Assembly: GCF_002086695.1 (NCBI RefSeq)
Contig: NZ_MVIH01000006.1
Coordinates: 124,001-188,000 of the forward strand
DNA: 64,000 bases
Direction of reading: 5' to 3'
Origin: Mycolicibacterium rhodesiae
GTDB taxonomy: Bacteria > Actinomycetota > Actinomycetes > Mycobacteriales > Mycobacteriaceae
Below are positions 49,878-58,828 of this stretch, piece by piece. The translations under genes were made by a program, and so were the position numbers. The notes beneath the pieces are model-generated. The model had not been told where the DNA came from. It searched no databases and worked only from the letters and a program-made list of their open reading frames with translations. The stretch's first letter is position 1; each line of letters starts with the position of its first letter.

Positions 49878-51725
49878 TCACCTCACCGTCACGAGGAGCA
49901 CGAACCCGGCGACCAGCAGCACGACGGCGGCCAGGTAGTACTGGTGCAGCTGGCCGGTTTGCGGCCGGCGCGCCAGCTCGCCGAACCGTCCCATCCGCGC
50001 GGCCACCGCTTCTACCGCGGCGTCCACACCGTTGTCGGTCTGAGCCGCCCGGCGCGCCGCACGCAAAACGGCGATCGCGGTGGCGTCCACCGCCCTGTCG
50101 AGCACCCTGTCATCGAATCGGGCTGCCACCCGCGCGGCAGCAATGGTCGGGGCCACCACCAACAGATGCGCCGCGCGCTGCAGCCCCAACCAGGATGCGG
50201 CCCACCGCGGTTCGAGCACACCCCAGCGCGCGACCGCGGCCACCACGACGAGGGCAAGCGCCGCGGAAGCGATCAGCGCGGCCACGCCGGGATGAGTGCT
50301 CGGCTGGTCGCCGTTGACCGCCCGAGCGAGGATCGAACCCAGCGGGGGCAAGGCGAGGACACCGGAACCCACGGCCCCCGCGGCGAGGACCACCAGCGGC
50401 GCTTGCTCGAGACCGGTGAGCCGACGCGGTACCCCTGGGGGCGGCGCGGCTTGCGCCGGGGCGGTCAGGTCGGTCGAGGGCCGGGCCCAGATCACCGCCA
50501 CCATTTTGGCCGCATAGGCCGCCGACAGGCCTGAGGCGAGTAGCCCCAGACCGTACAACGCGGGGGAATGCTGCGCGGCGGCCGTCAACACAGCGTCCTT
50601 GGTGGCCCACAACGACAGCGGCGCAATCCCGGCCAGCGTGAGCGCCGCCACGGTGGCCGACCAACCCACCACCCGCCAGCGCCGCGCCACACCGTGCAGG
50701 TCATCCAGACGCTGGGTGCCCAGCAGCGACAACCACACGCCCGCGGTGAGGAACAGTCCGGCCTTGGTGGCGGCGTGCGCAACCAGATGCGCGGCGCCCC
50801 CGCCGACGGCAGCCACACCCGCGGCCAGCACCACGAATCCCAACTGGGCTGCTGTTGAGGCGGCGAGCAGCTGTTTGATGTCGCCCTGGGCGACGGCGAC
50901 GGCGCCGAGCACCACCGCGGTGAGCACTCCCGCCCACGCCGCCGCGGTCGCGGCCCAGCCGGTGGCAGCCAGCAGGGGTTGGGTCCGCAACAGCAGGAAT
51001 CCGCCCATCGCCACCATCGCCGCCGAATGCAGCAGGGCGCTGACCGGACTGGGACCCGACATCGCCCGCGACAACCAAAACGAGAACGGCAGCTGCGCGG
51101 CTTTGCCGAGCGCGGCCACGAGCACCCCGAACGCGAGGACATCGCGCCACCCGCCGCGGGCGTCGGAAAAACTGCTCAGCGCCATCCCGGCGCCGCCGGC
51201 CAGCGCGGCGCCGGCGGCCAGATACAACCCCAGATCGGCGGTGCGCGTGGTGATGAACGCCGTGAGCCCATCGGACACCCGGTACTGCTCGCGCCACCAA
51301 AACCCAATCAGCGCATAGGAAGCCGCCCCCATCACCTCCCATCCCAACAGCAGCGCCGGCAGCGTCGCGGCGGTCACCGTCAGGATGGCGGCAGCGGCGA
51401 ACACCAGCATCAACCCGTGAAAGCGGCCCCGCGCCTCGCGGATGTTGCCGGCAGAGAAGATCAGCACCAGCAATGTCACGATGGTGACCACCAGCAGCAC
51501 TGTCCCGGCCAGCGCGTCGACCCGCAAACCAAACGGGGCACCGGCCATGAACGCAACCTGCACCGACGGGCGCGCCACGGCCACCACCACCGACACCCCG
51601 GCACACCCAAGCGCGGTGGCCAGCGAGATCACGTTGACACTGCGATCGTCTCGGCGGGATATCAACAAGACGACCCCGACCGCGGCCGGCGTAGCGACCA
51701 GCAGCCACAGCAGCAGCGCTGACAT
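49878..51725 (-). CDS. NuoL-like proton-translocating subunit
   Basis: A 615-residue subunit with about sixteen TMs and the long C-terminal lateral helix region. The channel Glu (LLGWEVMGAASYALIGFWW) and the Lys in GKAAQLPFSFWL and GDIKQLLAAST are kept. Thus of the three pump subunits only L has the full set. Four bases separate its end from the next start. An in-frame GTG lies at 51728. Confidence 0.92.
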   Translation of the reverse strand: MSALLLWLLVATPAAVGVVLLISRRDDRSVNVISLATALGCAGVSVVVAVARPSVQVAFMAGAPFGLRVDALAGTVLLVVTIVTLLVLIFSAGNIREARGRFHGLMLVFAAAAILTVTAATLPALLLGWEVMGAASYALIGFWWREQYRVSDGLTAFITTRTADLGLYLAAGAALAGGAGMALSSFSDARGGWRDVLAFGVLVAALGKAAQLPFSFWLSRAMSGPSPVSALLHSAAMVAMGGFLLLRTQPLLAATGWAATAAAWAGVLTAVVLGAVAVAQGDIKQLLAASTAAQLGFVVLAAGVAAVGGGAAHLVAHAATKAGLFLTAGVWLSLLGTQRLDDLHGVARRWRVVGWSATVAALTLAGIAPLSLWATKDAVLTAAAQHSPALYGLGLLASGLSAAYAAKMVAVIWARPSTDLTAPAQAAPPPGVPRRLTGLEQAPLVVLAAGAVGSGVLALPPLGSILARAVNGDQPSTHPGVAALIASAALALVVVAAVARWGVLEPRWAASWLGLQRAAHLLVVAPTIAAARVAARFDDRVLDRAVDATAIAVLRAARRAAQTDNGVDAAVEAVAARMGRFGELARRPQTGQLHQYYLAAVVLLVAGFVLLVTVR

Positions 51726-51735
51726 CACAGGCTGC

Positions 51736-52038
51736 TCATCCGGAAAGGTCTGCTGCCATGTCGGTCATGTCGGCGCGACGGTCCCGGTGCAGCGCCGTGG
51801 CCACGGCGAACCCCATCGCCATCTCCACCGTCATGGCGGCGATGACCACCAGCAGCAACACCTGACCGCTCGGTGCCGGCATGACAAACCACCAAAACCC
51901 TACGGCGGCGAGGATGATCGCGTTGACCATCAATTCCAGACCCATCATCACCATCACCACAACTTGCTGAGACAACGCACCGTAAAGCCCGACGCTGAAC
52001 ACCGCCGCCGCCACCAGCAACACCGTCTGCAGCGTCAC
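51736..52038 (-). CDS. NuoK-like membrane subunit
   Basis: A 100-residue, three-TM subunit with the two conserved membrane Glu residues (MGLELMVNAIIL and AMTVEMAMGFAVA). Unusually Met-rich. GTG start overlapping the NuoJ stop. Confidence 0.9.
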   Translation of the reverse strand: MTLQTVLLVAAAVFSVGLYGALSQQVVVMVMMGLELMVNAIILAAVGFWWFVMPAPSGQVLLLVVIAAMTVEMAMGFAVATALHRDRRADMTDMAADLSG

Positions 52039-52598
52039 CGTCCCAGCCCCCCGGGTTGCGGGTCACGTCCGGGGCGGTGGGTGAGGTCGTCACCGAAACG
52101 GTCGTAACGGGTACGGGCGGCCGCCAACACGATCCCGGCGACGATCGTGGCGACCATGACCGGGCTGATCACCGCCATGGTCAGCATGTGCGGGCCCATC
52201 AGCTCCTGCCCGAGCGCCATGGTGACGTCCGGCGGAGGTTGGCCCTGCCGGGTGGGCCAGTCGATCAGCACAATCCCAGCGCCCAACAAGACGAAGGTGG
52301 CCGCGGCGGCGACGAGTGCGCGCCGGTTGTCGTGAACCATGCTCATCGGCATCAGCGCCGGGTTCATGCCCATGAACATGACCATGTAGACAGCCATCAC
52401 CGCCATCTCCATCACCATCATCAAGATGGTGACCACGCCGATGTAGTTTTGCTGCAACAGCACAACTGCGACACCGACCGCGATGAATGAGGCCGCCAGC
52501 GCATAGGTCGCCCGCGCCATCGAATCGACCCAGAACACCGCCGCGCCGGCGGCGACGGCGATGACCGCGAGTAGCCAGAACACGATATGGACGATCAT
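52035..52598 (-). CDS. NuoJ-like membrane subunit with Met-rich segment
   Basis: A 187-residue, about five-TM subunit. The helix III region that is normally YAGAVMVLFLF reads VTILMMVMEMAVMAVYMVMF and then MGMNPALMPMSMVHDN: Met residues are strikingly enriched. Overlaps the NuoK start by 4 bases. Confidence 0.87.
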   Translation of the reverse strand: MIVHIVFWLLAVIAVAAGAAVFWVDSMARATYALAASFIAVGVAVVLLQQNYIGVVTILMMVMEMAVMAVYMVMFMGMNPALMPMSMVHDNRRALVAAAATFVLLGAGIVLIDWPTRQGQPPPDVTMALGQELMGPHMLTMAVISPVMVATIVAGIVLAAARTRYDRFGDDLTHRPGRDPQPGGLGR

Positions 52599-52604
52599 TG
52601 TGTG

Positions 52605-53543
52605 TCAACTCCTCCAGATGGCGATGACCGCCACCACTAGGTCTTGCAACAAAACAGCTGGTAGCAACACGACCCAGCCGATCTCCATGAACTTGTCTGG
52701 CCGCAGCGCAGGTATCGACCGCCGTAACCACACTAAAACGCACAGCAGTGCAATGGTTTTCACGACGGACCACATCCAGTCGGCCAGCAACGGGCCGGCG
52801 CCGCCGCCCAGGAACATCGGTACCGCGAACGCCGCGCCGGCAACAAGCACTGCGTAGCGGCCCGCGACAAACACCAGGCGGTCAACCCCGGACAGCTCGG
52901 CGGTCACGCCACCGGCGATGTCATCTCCCAGCGCCGGACTGAACGGTCCCCACACCGAAAACGCCACGACGCCAAGGCAATACGCCACGAACGCGACCGG
53001 CATCCACACCATGAACCACAGGCCGTGCTGGGCGGTGACCACATCCCCGACGCGCAGGCTGCCCGCCGCGATGGCAGGCGCGACCAGGGCGAACATCAAC
53101 GGCAGTTCATAACCCAGCGCGTGGGCAAGGAACCGGTAGCCCCCGACCAGTGACAGCGCCGAGTTGGGGCCCCAGCCGGCCAGCCACACCACCGCCCACA
53201 TCATCACGTCGACGGCATTGACCCACATGACGCCGACATCGATGTCCAGCAGCGTCCAGTGTCCCAGCGGCACAACGACGATCATCAACAGTGCGACCAG
53301 GATCGGGCCGACGCATCCGATGCGCCACAGCAGCGTGTCGGCGGCCACAAGGGTGCGACGGCGCTGACGCATCAGTCGGGCCGTCTCGAACAGCGGGGCG
53401 GCCACCGCGCCGCCCGCGCGGCTCGCGCCGTTGGCTCGTGCGGACAGGGTGCTGTCGAGGCTGGCCGCGCACAGGGCGAGCGCGGCCAGCAGGGCGGCGG
53501 CTGCCAGTGCCCACGCGCCGCTGACTGTTGTCACCTCAGGCAT
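52605..53543 (-). CDS. NuoH-like membrane subunit
   Basis: A 312-residue, about eight-TM subunit; GYRFLAHALGYELPLMFALV, DDIAGGVTAELSGVDRLVFV and FMEIGWVVLLPAVL mark the NuoH family. The quinone-site loop GRVGPNRxGPxG is absent (RANGASRAGGAVAAPL instead), suggesting that ordinary quinone chemistry is altered. The ATG at 53543 overlaps the upstream stop by 8 bases. Confidence 0.9.
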   Translation of the reverse strand: MPEVTTVSGAWALAAAALLAALALCAASLDSTLSARANGASRAGGAVAAPLFETARLMRQRRRTLVAADTLLWRIGCVGPILVALLMIVVVPLGHWTLLDIDVGVMWVNAVDVMMWAVVWLAGWGPNSALSLVGGYRFLAHALGYELPLMFALVAPAIAAGSLRVGDVVTAQHGLWFMVWMPVAFVAYCLGVVAFSVWGPFSPALGDDIAGGVTAELSGVDRLVFVAGRYAVLVAGAAFAVPMFLGGGAGPLLADWMWSVVKTIALLCVLVWLRRSIPALRPDKFMEIGWVVLLPAVLLQDLVVAVIAIWRS

Positions 53544-54885
53544 GCTGACCCAGCGCCGCGGGGGACAGGTCGACACCTAATCCGGCGATCACGAGACGCG
53601 CCGTGGCGAGATCGAGACCTTCGACGACGGTAGGCAGCATGTGCTCGATGGCGCTGGACTGCATGTGCAACTGCGGCGTCTGAGCTTCGTGGTGAATCAG
53701 TCTTTGCACGACGTCGAGCCGGGTGAGCAGCCGATCATAGGTATCCCCGGCCAATGCCGCCGGCAGCTGGTAGCTGTCGATGTGGTCGACGGCGACCGGG
53801 GCCAGATCGCGCAGCGCCCAGCGCAGCACCCGCGCGCGGCGTATCAGAGTGGCTAAGGAAGCAATCTGTGTGCGGGCCGTCTCGTCATCGATGGGGTTGT
53901 CCAACAGGGTTTTTCGTAACCGTCGCGCTTGGGCGGCGGCGCGCGGCCAACCGGCCAGCATCAATAGGTCCACGAGGTGATCGGTGTGGCGGGCGGCCTG
54001 CATCCACCCGTCCGGTGGCGGTTGCCGTTGCTCCTGGTGGGCGGCGCCCATCGTCTGAGCCTCCGCGGCGGTGATGACGTCGCCTTGCAGGGTGCAGCGC
54101 AGCACCAGTCCGGCCGGCCAGTACGCCAGGAACGGGCCGAGCCGCACGTGTAACTCATCCATCTCCAAGCCGTCGCGGTCCTCACCACCTTGGGCCAGCG
54201 CGATTCCGGCCGGGGCCATCTCCATATCGCCGTGGTCCATGTGGTGAGCGCTGTGCCCCATGTCGTGACCGGCGTCTGCCGTGTGCTCCCCGTGTTGTGC
54301 ATGGCTGCCGTGGTCGTGGTGTTGGTTCGCGCCATCCTCAGCTGGCACGTCGAGTTCGTGATCGGCATGCGCAGGAACCGGTACGTCGTGCGGTGCCCCG
54401 CCGCCGTGATCCATGTGGTGATGGCCAGCGTGGCCTGCCTCGGAGGGACCCCCGGCGCTGGGGGCGTTGTGCCCGGGGGCGTTGGCGGGCATCTGGTGAT
54501 CCTCGGAGCCGTCGCCGCGATGTCCTACCAGCGCGGCTGACCGTTCACGGCCAACGGCATCAGCGCGCTGCCGCCCGACGTCGATCAAAACTCCGGCTGC
54601 ACGGTCCAGTTCGTCACTTGCCGAGGAGACATCGTGGATATCGATGCGAGCCCGGGGGCCGGGCACTTGGTCCCAGATGCGGTCGATGAGGTCGACGAGT
54701 TCGTCGTCGGCTACTCCGCAGACCGCCAAGACGTCGGCGTCGGCGGGTGAGCTGGCTTGCCGCCATCCGCGTGCGGCGATCAGGTCCTGCGTGCGGGCGC
54801 GAAGAGCCCAACTTCCTGATATCTCGGCGATAAATACATGCGCCCGCCGGGCCGCTAATCTTGCCAGCCATCGGTTCAGGTCCAT
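53536..54885 (-). CDS. His/Met-rich NuoB-like protein of the nuo-type operon
   Basis: A 449-residue soluble protein. N-terminal 120 residues resemble the NuoB fold (DADVLAVCGVADDELVDLID, RIWDQVPGPRARIDIHD) but lack the four Cys that hold cluster N2. Residues about 150-240 form a His/Met-rich region (GHHHMDHGGG, NQHHDHGSHAQHGEH, HSAHHMDHGDMEM). The last 200 residues (DGLEMDELHVRLGPFLAYWP, VLRCTLQGDVITAAEAQTM) look like a degenerate NuoD/C-type or unknown helical domain. A direct role in metal (copper) binding within the complex is inferred. The ATG at 54885 overlaps the NuoA stop by 10 bases. Confidence 0.7.
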   Translation of the reverse strand: MDLNRWLARLAARRAHVFIAEISGSWALRARTQDLIAARGWRQASSPADADVLAVCGVADDELVDLIDRIWDQVPGPRARIDIHDVSSASDELDRAAGVLIDVGRQRADAVGRERSAALVGHRGDGSEDHQMPANAPGHNAPSAGGPSEAGHAGHHHMDHGGGAPHDVPVPAHADHELDVPAEDGANQHHDHGSHAQHGEHTADAGHDMGHSAHHMDHGDMEMAPAGIALAQGGEDRDGLEMDELHVRLGPFLAYWPAGLVLRCTLQGDVITAAEAQTMGAAHQEQRQPPPDGWMQAARHTDHLVDLLMLAGWPRAAAQARRLRKTLLDNPIDDETARTQIASLATLIRRARVLRWALRDLAPVAVDHIDSYQLPAALAGDTYDRLLTRLDVVQRLIHHEAQTPQLHMQSSAIEHMLPTVVEGLDLATARLVIAGLGVDLSPAALGQHA

Positions 54886-55220
54886 CGCAGCGCACCCTCT
54901 CGCCACGCCCAGAGAACCGCGACGAGCAATGCGGCCAGAAAAAGGAACATCTCAATGACTGCTGTGGCGCCCATCTTGACGACAACGACCGCCCACGGAT
55001 ACATGAACAACATTTCGACGTCGAAAGCCAGGAATACCAGCGTCGCCAGGTACCACCGGACGTGATAGCGCGACAGCGCGTGTTCCTCGGGCACCCAACC
55101 AGATTGGAAGGGCAGCGAGATCAACGTGGTAGCTGACACCGCCGTAAGTCGGTGCGCACCATAGGCACTCGCGATGCCGACGACGGCGACCAGCAAGGTC
55201 CACATCAACCCGGCGTACAT
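54876..55220 (-). CDS. NuoA-like membrane subunit
   Basis: A 114-residue, three-TM protein with RYHVRWYLATLVFLAFDVEM and FMYPWAVV typical of NuoA. The conserved ECG loop is QSG, so the conserved Cys is missing. ATG at 55220 with GGGAGGCGGGG upstream. A CsoR-type box lies 64-80 bases upstream (55284-55300). First gene of the eight-gene operon. Confidence 0.9.
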   Translation of the reverse strand: MYAGLMWTLLVAVVGIASAYGAHRLTAVSATTLISLPFQSGWVPEEHALSRYHVRWYLATLVFLAFDVEMLFMYPWAVVVVKMGATAVIEMFLFLAALLVAVLWAWREGALRWT

Positions 55221-55283
55221 ACCCCGCCTCCCATCGTCCCATGCCCGCGCCCGGCGCGGAGAATGCACACGGGCCCTTTAGGC

Positions 55284-55300
55284 GTACCCCGTGGGGGTAT
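55284..55300. promoter_or_regulatory. CsoR-type operator 4 (nuo-like operon promoter)
   Basis: GTACCC-CGTGG-GGGTAT between ccdA and the nuoA-like gene, matching the 6-5-6 layout of the other three boxes (one mismatch at the left end). It suggests that the nuo-like operon responds to Cu(I). Confidence 0.6.
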
Positions 55301-55359
55301 TTTCCGCAAGAGGGATGCTGATCGGGTTCGGTCAGCCCGCAGCTCGTCGGTGAAAGTTC

Positions 55360-56154
55360 TCATATCGGCAGTACTGTCGTGGTCACCAATTGATCGCGGA
55401 TCACGCCTACGAAATCGCCCCACGAGCCGGTGACCAGGGCGATACCCACTGCGATCAGCATAATGCCGCCGGCAATCTGTATCCGGCGGGTGTTGCGTCG
55501 CAGCCATCCCAACCAGCGCGCCATCGCGCTGGTTCCCAGCGCCAGCAGGATAAATGGCACGCCCAGCCCGAGACAGTAGGCGACGATCAGCAGCACACCG
55601 CGTGCCGCGGTGACGCCTTGCGTGCCGGCGGCAACGGAGAGCACGCCGGCCAGCGTGGGTCCCAAACATGGGGTCCACCCGAGTCCGAACGTCGCGCCGA
55701 GCAATGGTGCTCCGACGATGCCCGTGATGCGACGGGGGTGAAACCGTATGTCGCGCTGCAGCATCGGGATGAGTCCGATGAACACCAGGCCCATCACGAT
55801 GGTAAGCACGCCGCCGATCTGCTGGAGTAGATCGCGGTTGAGCGCCAGCGCGCCGATCAACCCGAACACCGACGCCGTCGCCGCGACAAATACCACGGTG
55901 AATCCGGCGACAAACAGCAGGGCGGCGCCGACCAGCCGCCACGAATCCCGAGTCTGTGGCGGTTCATCTGATGACGCATTGGCGCCCGCGGCGCCGGCGA
56001 GGTAGGACAGATATCCCGGTACCAACGGAATGCAGCATGGTGAGGCGAACGAGACCGCACCGGCGAGGGCTGCGGCGCCCAGCCCGAGCACCAGCGGCCC
56101 GGACGCTGCGGCCGCGCCGAATGCGTCACCGAGCCCCTGTGCGTGGCCGCTCAC
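55360..56154 (-). CDS. ccdA: CcdA-type thiol-disulfide transmembrane protein
   Basis: A 264-residue, six-TM protein of the DsbD/CcdA family, with [20 protein letters not shown] (first active Cys region) and [16 protein letters not shown] (second). It shuttles reducing power from cytoplasmic thioredoxin to exported thioredoxins such as ResA, for cytochrome c and other disulfide chemistry. It overlaps the ResA-like stop by 4 bases and is upstream of the nuo-like operon. Confidence 0.93.
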   Translation of the reverse strand: MSGHAQGLGDAFGAAAASGPLVLGLGAAALAGAVSFASPCCIPLVPGYLSYLAGAAGANASSDEPPQTRDSWRLVGAALLFVAGFTVVFVAATASVFGLIGALALNRDLLQQIGGVLTIVMGLVFIGLIPMLQRDIRFHPRRITGIVGAPLLGATFGLGWTPCLGPTLAGVLSVAAGTQGVTAARGVLLIVAYCLGLGVPFILLALGTSAMARWLGWLRRNTRRIQIAGGIMLIAVGIALVTGSWGDFVGVIRDQLVTTTVLPI

Positions 56155-56741
56155 GGCTCGGCCGCAATCCGTCGCACGACGGGCCGCAGGTCCTCGGCCA
56201 GCAGCGCCCGCAAGAAAACGGCCGCCACCCGGTGTTTGCGATCGAGCACCAACGTGGTGGGCACGACGCTGGTGGGATAGCCCTTGCCCAAGGCGATCAA
56301 GCTCCGCATGGCGGGGTCGAAGATCGACGGGTAGCGGACCTTGCGGTCGGTGACGAAATCCTTGGCCGCCGAGTGATCGTCGCGCACGTCGATACCAAGG
56401 AATGCCACACCGAGGGGCTCGGTTTCATCGAACACCTTCTCCAGCTCCGGAGTTTCGGTGCGACACGGTCCGCACCAGGACCCCCAAATATTGACCACGA
56501 CGACCTTGCCGGCGAAGCCGGTCAGATGGATCGTTCGATCCTCCATCAGGGTGGGACCGGTGAGGTCGCCGATGCTGCCCCGCGCCTCGGGCGGATCGTA
56601 GAACAGATCGGTCTTGCCCCCGGGTGACACGAATTCGAATGTGCCGCCCTGGGCGACGGCATCGCGCCCAGTACTACATCCGGTCACGACCAGAGCGGCG
56701 AACACTGTGGCGCACCATGCACGAGCCCGGCGGTTCGACAT
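56151..56741 (-). CDS. ResA-like thioredoxin lipoprotein
   Basis: A 196-residue protein with a lipoprotein signal (lipobox VVTGC near 21) and a TlpA/ResA domain with WCGPC (near 90) and cis-Pro VVPTTLVLD. The ATG at 56741 is preferred over the in-frame start at 56771 because it precedes the signal. It likely reduces apocytochrome c with CcdA and CcsB. A BlaI-type box lies 38 bases upstream. Confidence 0.93.
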   Translation of the reverse strand: MSNRRARAWCATVFAALVVTGCSTGRDAVAQGGTFEFVSPGGKTDLFYDPPEARGSIGDLTGPTLMEDRTIHLTGFAGKVVVVNIWGSWCGPCRTETPELEKVFDETEPLGVAFLGIDVRDDHSAAKDFVTDRKVRYPSIFDPAMRSLIALGKGYPTSVVPTTLVLDRKHRVAAVFLRALLAEDLRPVVRRIAAEP

Positions 56742-56778
56742 CGCAATCTCCGCTGCCAGTAGACCGGCCACACCGGTC

Positions 56779-56795
56779 TACTACCTGTGTACGTA
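56779..56795. promoter_or_regulatory. BlaI-type operator (resA-ccdA promoter)
   Basis: TACTACCTGTGTACGTA, a TACTA-N7-ACGTA variant, 38 bases upstream of the ResA-like gene on the minus strand. Confidence 0.6.
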
Positions 56796-56920
56796 GATGA
56801 TAAGGCAAGGCGTTTGGCGGGGCCCTGTGTGGCTCCGCGAGCTCACAAGGCGCGGGCGCAGCATGGACAGTGGCCTTGCTTCAGTGTGATGCGGACGCAC
56901 GGACCCACGCCGCGCGACTC

Positions 56921-56937
56921 TACTAAGCTATGCAGTA
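56921..56937. promoter_or_regulatory. BlaI-type operator (56984 gene promoter)
   Basis: TACTAAGCTATGCAGTA, a TACTA-N7-CAGTA box, 47 bases upstream of the plus-strand gene at 56984. It is divergent from the box at 56779, giving bidirectional control. Confidence 0.65.
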
Positions 56938-56983
56938 GGTGCCGTAGATAACGGTGTCTTCGATATCGAATGGAGCCTGATTC

Positions 56984-57706
56984 ATGGCGGTGAGGAATCG
57001 GCCACTGACGGGCAAGGCTTCAAGGGATGGTCGCAAGGTCATCGCACAGGCACAGTCGAGCCGGCGCAGCGGCTGGCTGTGGCTGGCTGCCGGGGTTGTC
57101 GTCGCCGCGCCGATTGTGGCGATCGTCGTTATCAGCATTGTCAAATCGCCCGCGACGCGGGCACCGGAGACGGAATCAGCGAGCCTGCAGAAGCCGCCGG
57201 CGACCGTCGCCGTGGGCGCGGACACCATGCCGCCATGGCCGGCGCCCGCCGACGCGAAAGCAGCAGTTGCGGCGGCCGGTTTGCCGATGTTAGGCAGCGA
57301 AGGCGCTGTGGAGCATATCCACGCACATCTCGACGTGCTCCTTGACGGTAAGCCCGTGCCGGTGCCTCGAGATGTGGGTATCGATACCGATACCAGGCGC
57401 GGCACCATTAGCCCGCTGCACACTCATGACGAAACCGGGGTGATTCACGTCGAGTCACCGGTGAAAAGACAGTTCAGCCTGGGAGAGTTCTTCAGCGAAT
57501 GGCAAGTGAGCCTGTCCGCAGACAACATCGGGGCGCTGCGAGCAGGCGGTGGCAAACTCGTGCGCGTCGTCGTCAACGGAACGCCACAGACGGGCAACCC
57601 TGCCGCCATCACGCTGGGCCCGCATGACGAGGTCGCTGTGGTCTATGGCACGCCGCAGCCCGGTGAGACCCTTCCCTCGAAATACGATTTCGGTGAAGGT
57701 GAGTGA
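56984..57706 (+). CDS. Membrane-anchored protein with His motifs, unknown
   Basis: A 240-residue protein with a basic N-terminus, one TM (WLWLAAGVVVAAPIVAIVVIS, about 32-52), a linker, and an extracytoplasmic domain containing HIHAHLDVLLDGKPVPVP and LHTHDETGVIHVESP. The grouped His residues may bind a metal. The C-terminal part looks beta-rich (VRVVVNGTPQTG; EVAVVYGTPQPGE). Family not recognised with certainty, though it is common near copper/cytochrome genes. ATG at 56984. Confidence 0.72.
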   Translation: MAVRNRPLTGKASRDGRKVIAQAQSSRRSGWLWLAAGVVVAAPIVAIVVISIVKSPATRAPETESASLQKPPATVAVGADTMPPWPAPADAKAAVAAAGLPMLGSEGAVEHIHAHLDVLLDGKPVPVPRDVGIDTDTRRGTISPLHTHDETGVIHVESPVKRQFSLGEFFSEWQVSLSADNIGALRAGGGKLVRVVVNGTPQTGNPAAITLGPHDEVAVVYGTPQPGETLPSKYDFGEGE

Positions 57707-57844
57707 GGAACCACGCACCAATGGCGTGAAGTCGACGTAATCGCGGTGACGATGGGGACCGGAGCCGGGACAGCAGAAGAGAAATGTCGACCAGAGCTGC
57801 GGATCGCGTCAGCTCTCGGGCCACCGCACAGGAGCCGAAGTGAA

Positions 57845-58486
57845 ATGACTGAACTATCTCAATTCCAGCACCCTCGATTCGCGCGGATGTACGAGCGGAT
57901 CAGCGCCGAGTCGGAGCAGCGCGGGACCGCTCACCAACGCGATCGGGTCCTCGCTGGTCTATCTGGGCGCGTGATTGAGGTGGGCGCCGGCAACGGCATG
58001 AACTTCGGCCACTACCCCGAGACGGTCGCCGAAGTCGTCGCGCTGGAACCGGAGGATCACTTGCGCGGGCTGGCCGAGAAGTCCGCAGAACAAGCCGCCG
58101 TTCCGGTACGGGTGGTGGCGGGTCATGCCACCGCGCTGCCGGTTCCAGATGGCGCCTTCGACGCCGCCGTCGCGTCACTGGTGTTGTGCTCGGTTTCCGA
58201 CGTGCCCGCGGCGTTGGCCGAACTGCGTCGCGTGCTCAAGCCCAACGGGCAGCTCCGATTCTTCGAGCATGTGCGCTCGACGAAGCCATGGTTTGCGTGG
58301 TTGGAGGACGCGGTCACCCCATTGTGGTCGCGTGTAGGGGGCGGATGCCACCTCAACCGCGACACAGCCGCGGCCATCCGCGCCGCAGGGTTCGATATCG
58401 AGGCGCTTGATCGGTTCCACTATGCGCCGTTGCGGTTCTTCCCCTCACAAGCTCACATCCTCGGCATCGCTCGCCCGACCAGGTGA
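57845..58486 (+). CDS. Class I SAM-dependent methyltransferase
   Basis: A 213-residue Methyltransf_11/UbiE-like enzyme: motif I VIEVGAGNGMNF (near 41), post-I acidic EPED, motif II region PDGAFDAAVASLVLCSV and LRRVLKPNGQLRFFEHVR. The ATG at 57845 follows GAAG. The substrate is unknown; related genes in mycobacteria act on quinones, lipids or arsenic, none of which is decided here. Confidence 0.88.
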   Translation: MTELSQFQHPRFARMYERISAESEQRGTAHQRDRVLAGLSGRVIEVGAGNGMNFGHYPETVAEVVALEPEDHLRGLAEKSAEQAAVPVRVVAGHATALPVPDGAFDAAVASLVLCSVSDVPAALAELRRVLKPNGQLRFFEHVRSTKPWFAWLEDAVTPLWSRVGGGCHLNRDTAAAIRAAGFDIEALDRFHYAPLRFFPSQAHILGIARPTR

Positions 58487-58828
58487 CTAAGCCAGCGCCG
58501 GCATAGCCTCTGCGACGCGTCACGAGTTCTACGTTGTCGGACAGGATTTCAAGGCTGAGGTTGCTGGCCGTGATCGACGGTGCGCTCAACGCTGATCCAC
58601 ATGGGGGATAGCCCAGCGCCAGAGACACCAAGGTTGCGGCGGACGAGTTCTCGTGCGACAGACCACGAGATCGAGGACGACGATGTCAGCCGCCGCGCGG
58701 ATACTTTGGCGCGCCCGGTGCGGTGATGGGGTCAATGGATTGGACACCGGCGTCGACTCCCGAACCTGGTGAGTCGGTATTACGCTCTGCGTACGGAGAC
58801 AGTACGGACTCCTCTGAAAGGGCGCATC
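58487..58828. other. Intergenic region with degenerate BlaI-type boxes
   Basis: About 340 bases. TACGC-N7-ACGGA at 58781-58797 and TACGG-N7-ACGGA at 58792-58808 lie just upstream of the BlaI-like pseudogene and may be a diverged autoregulatory site. No gene is seen. Confidence 0.35.
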
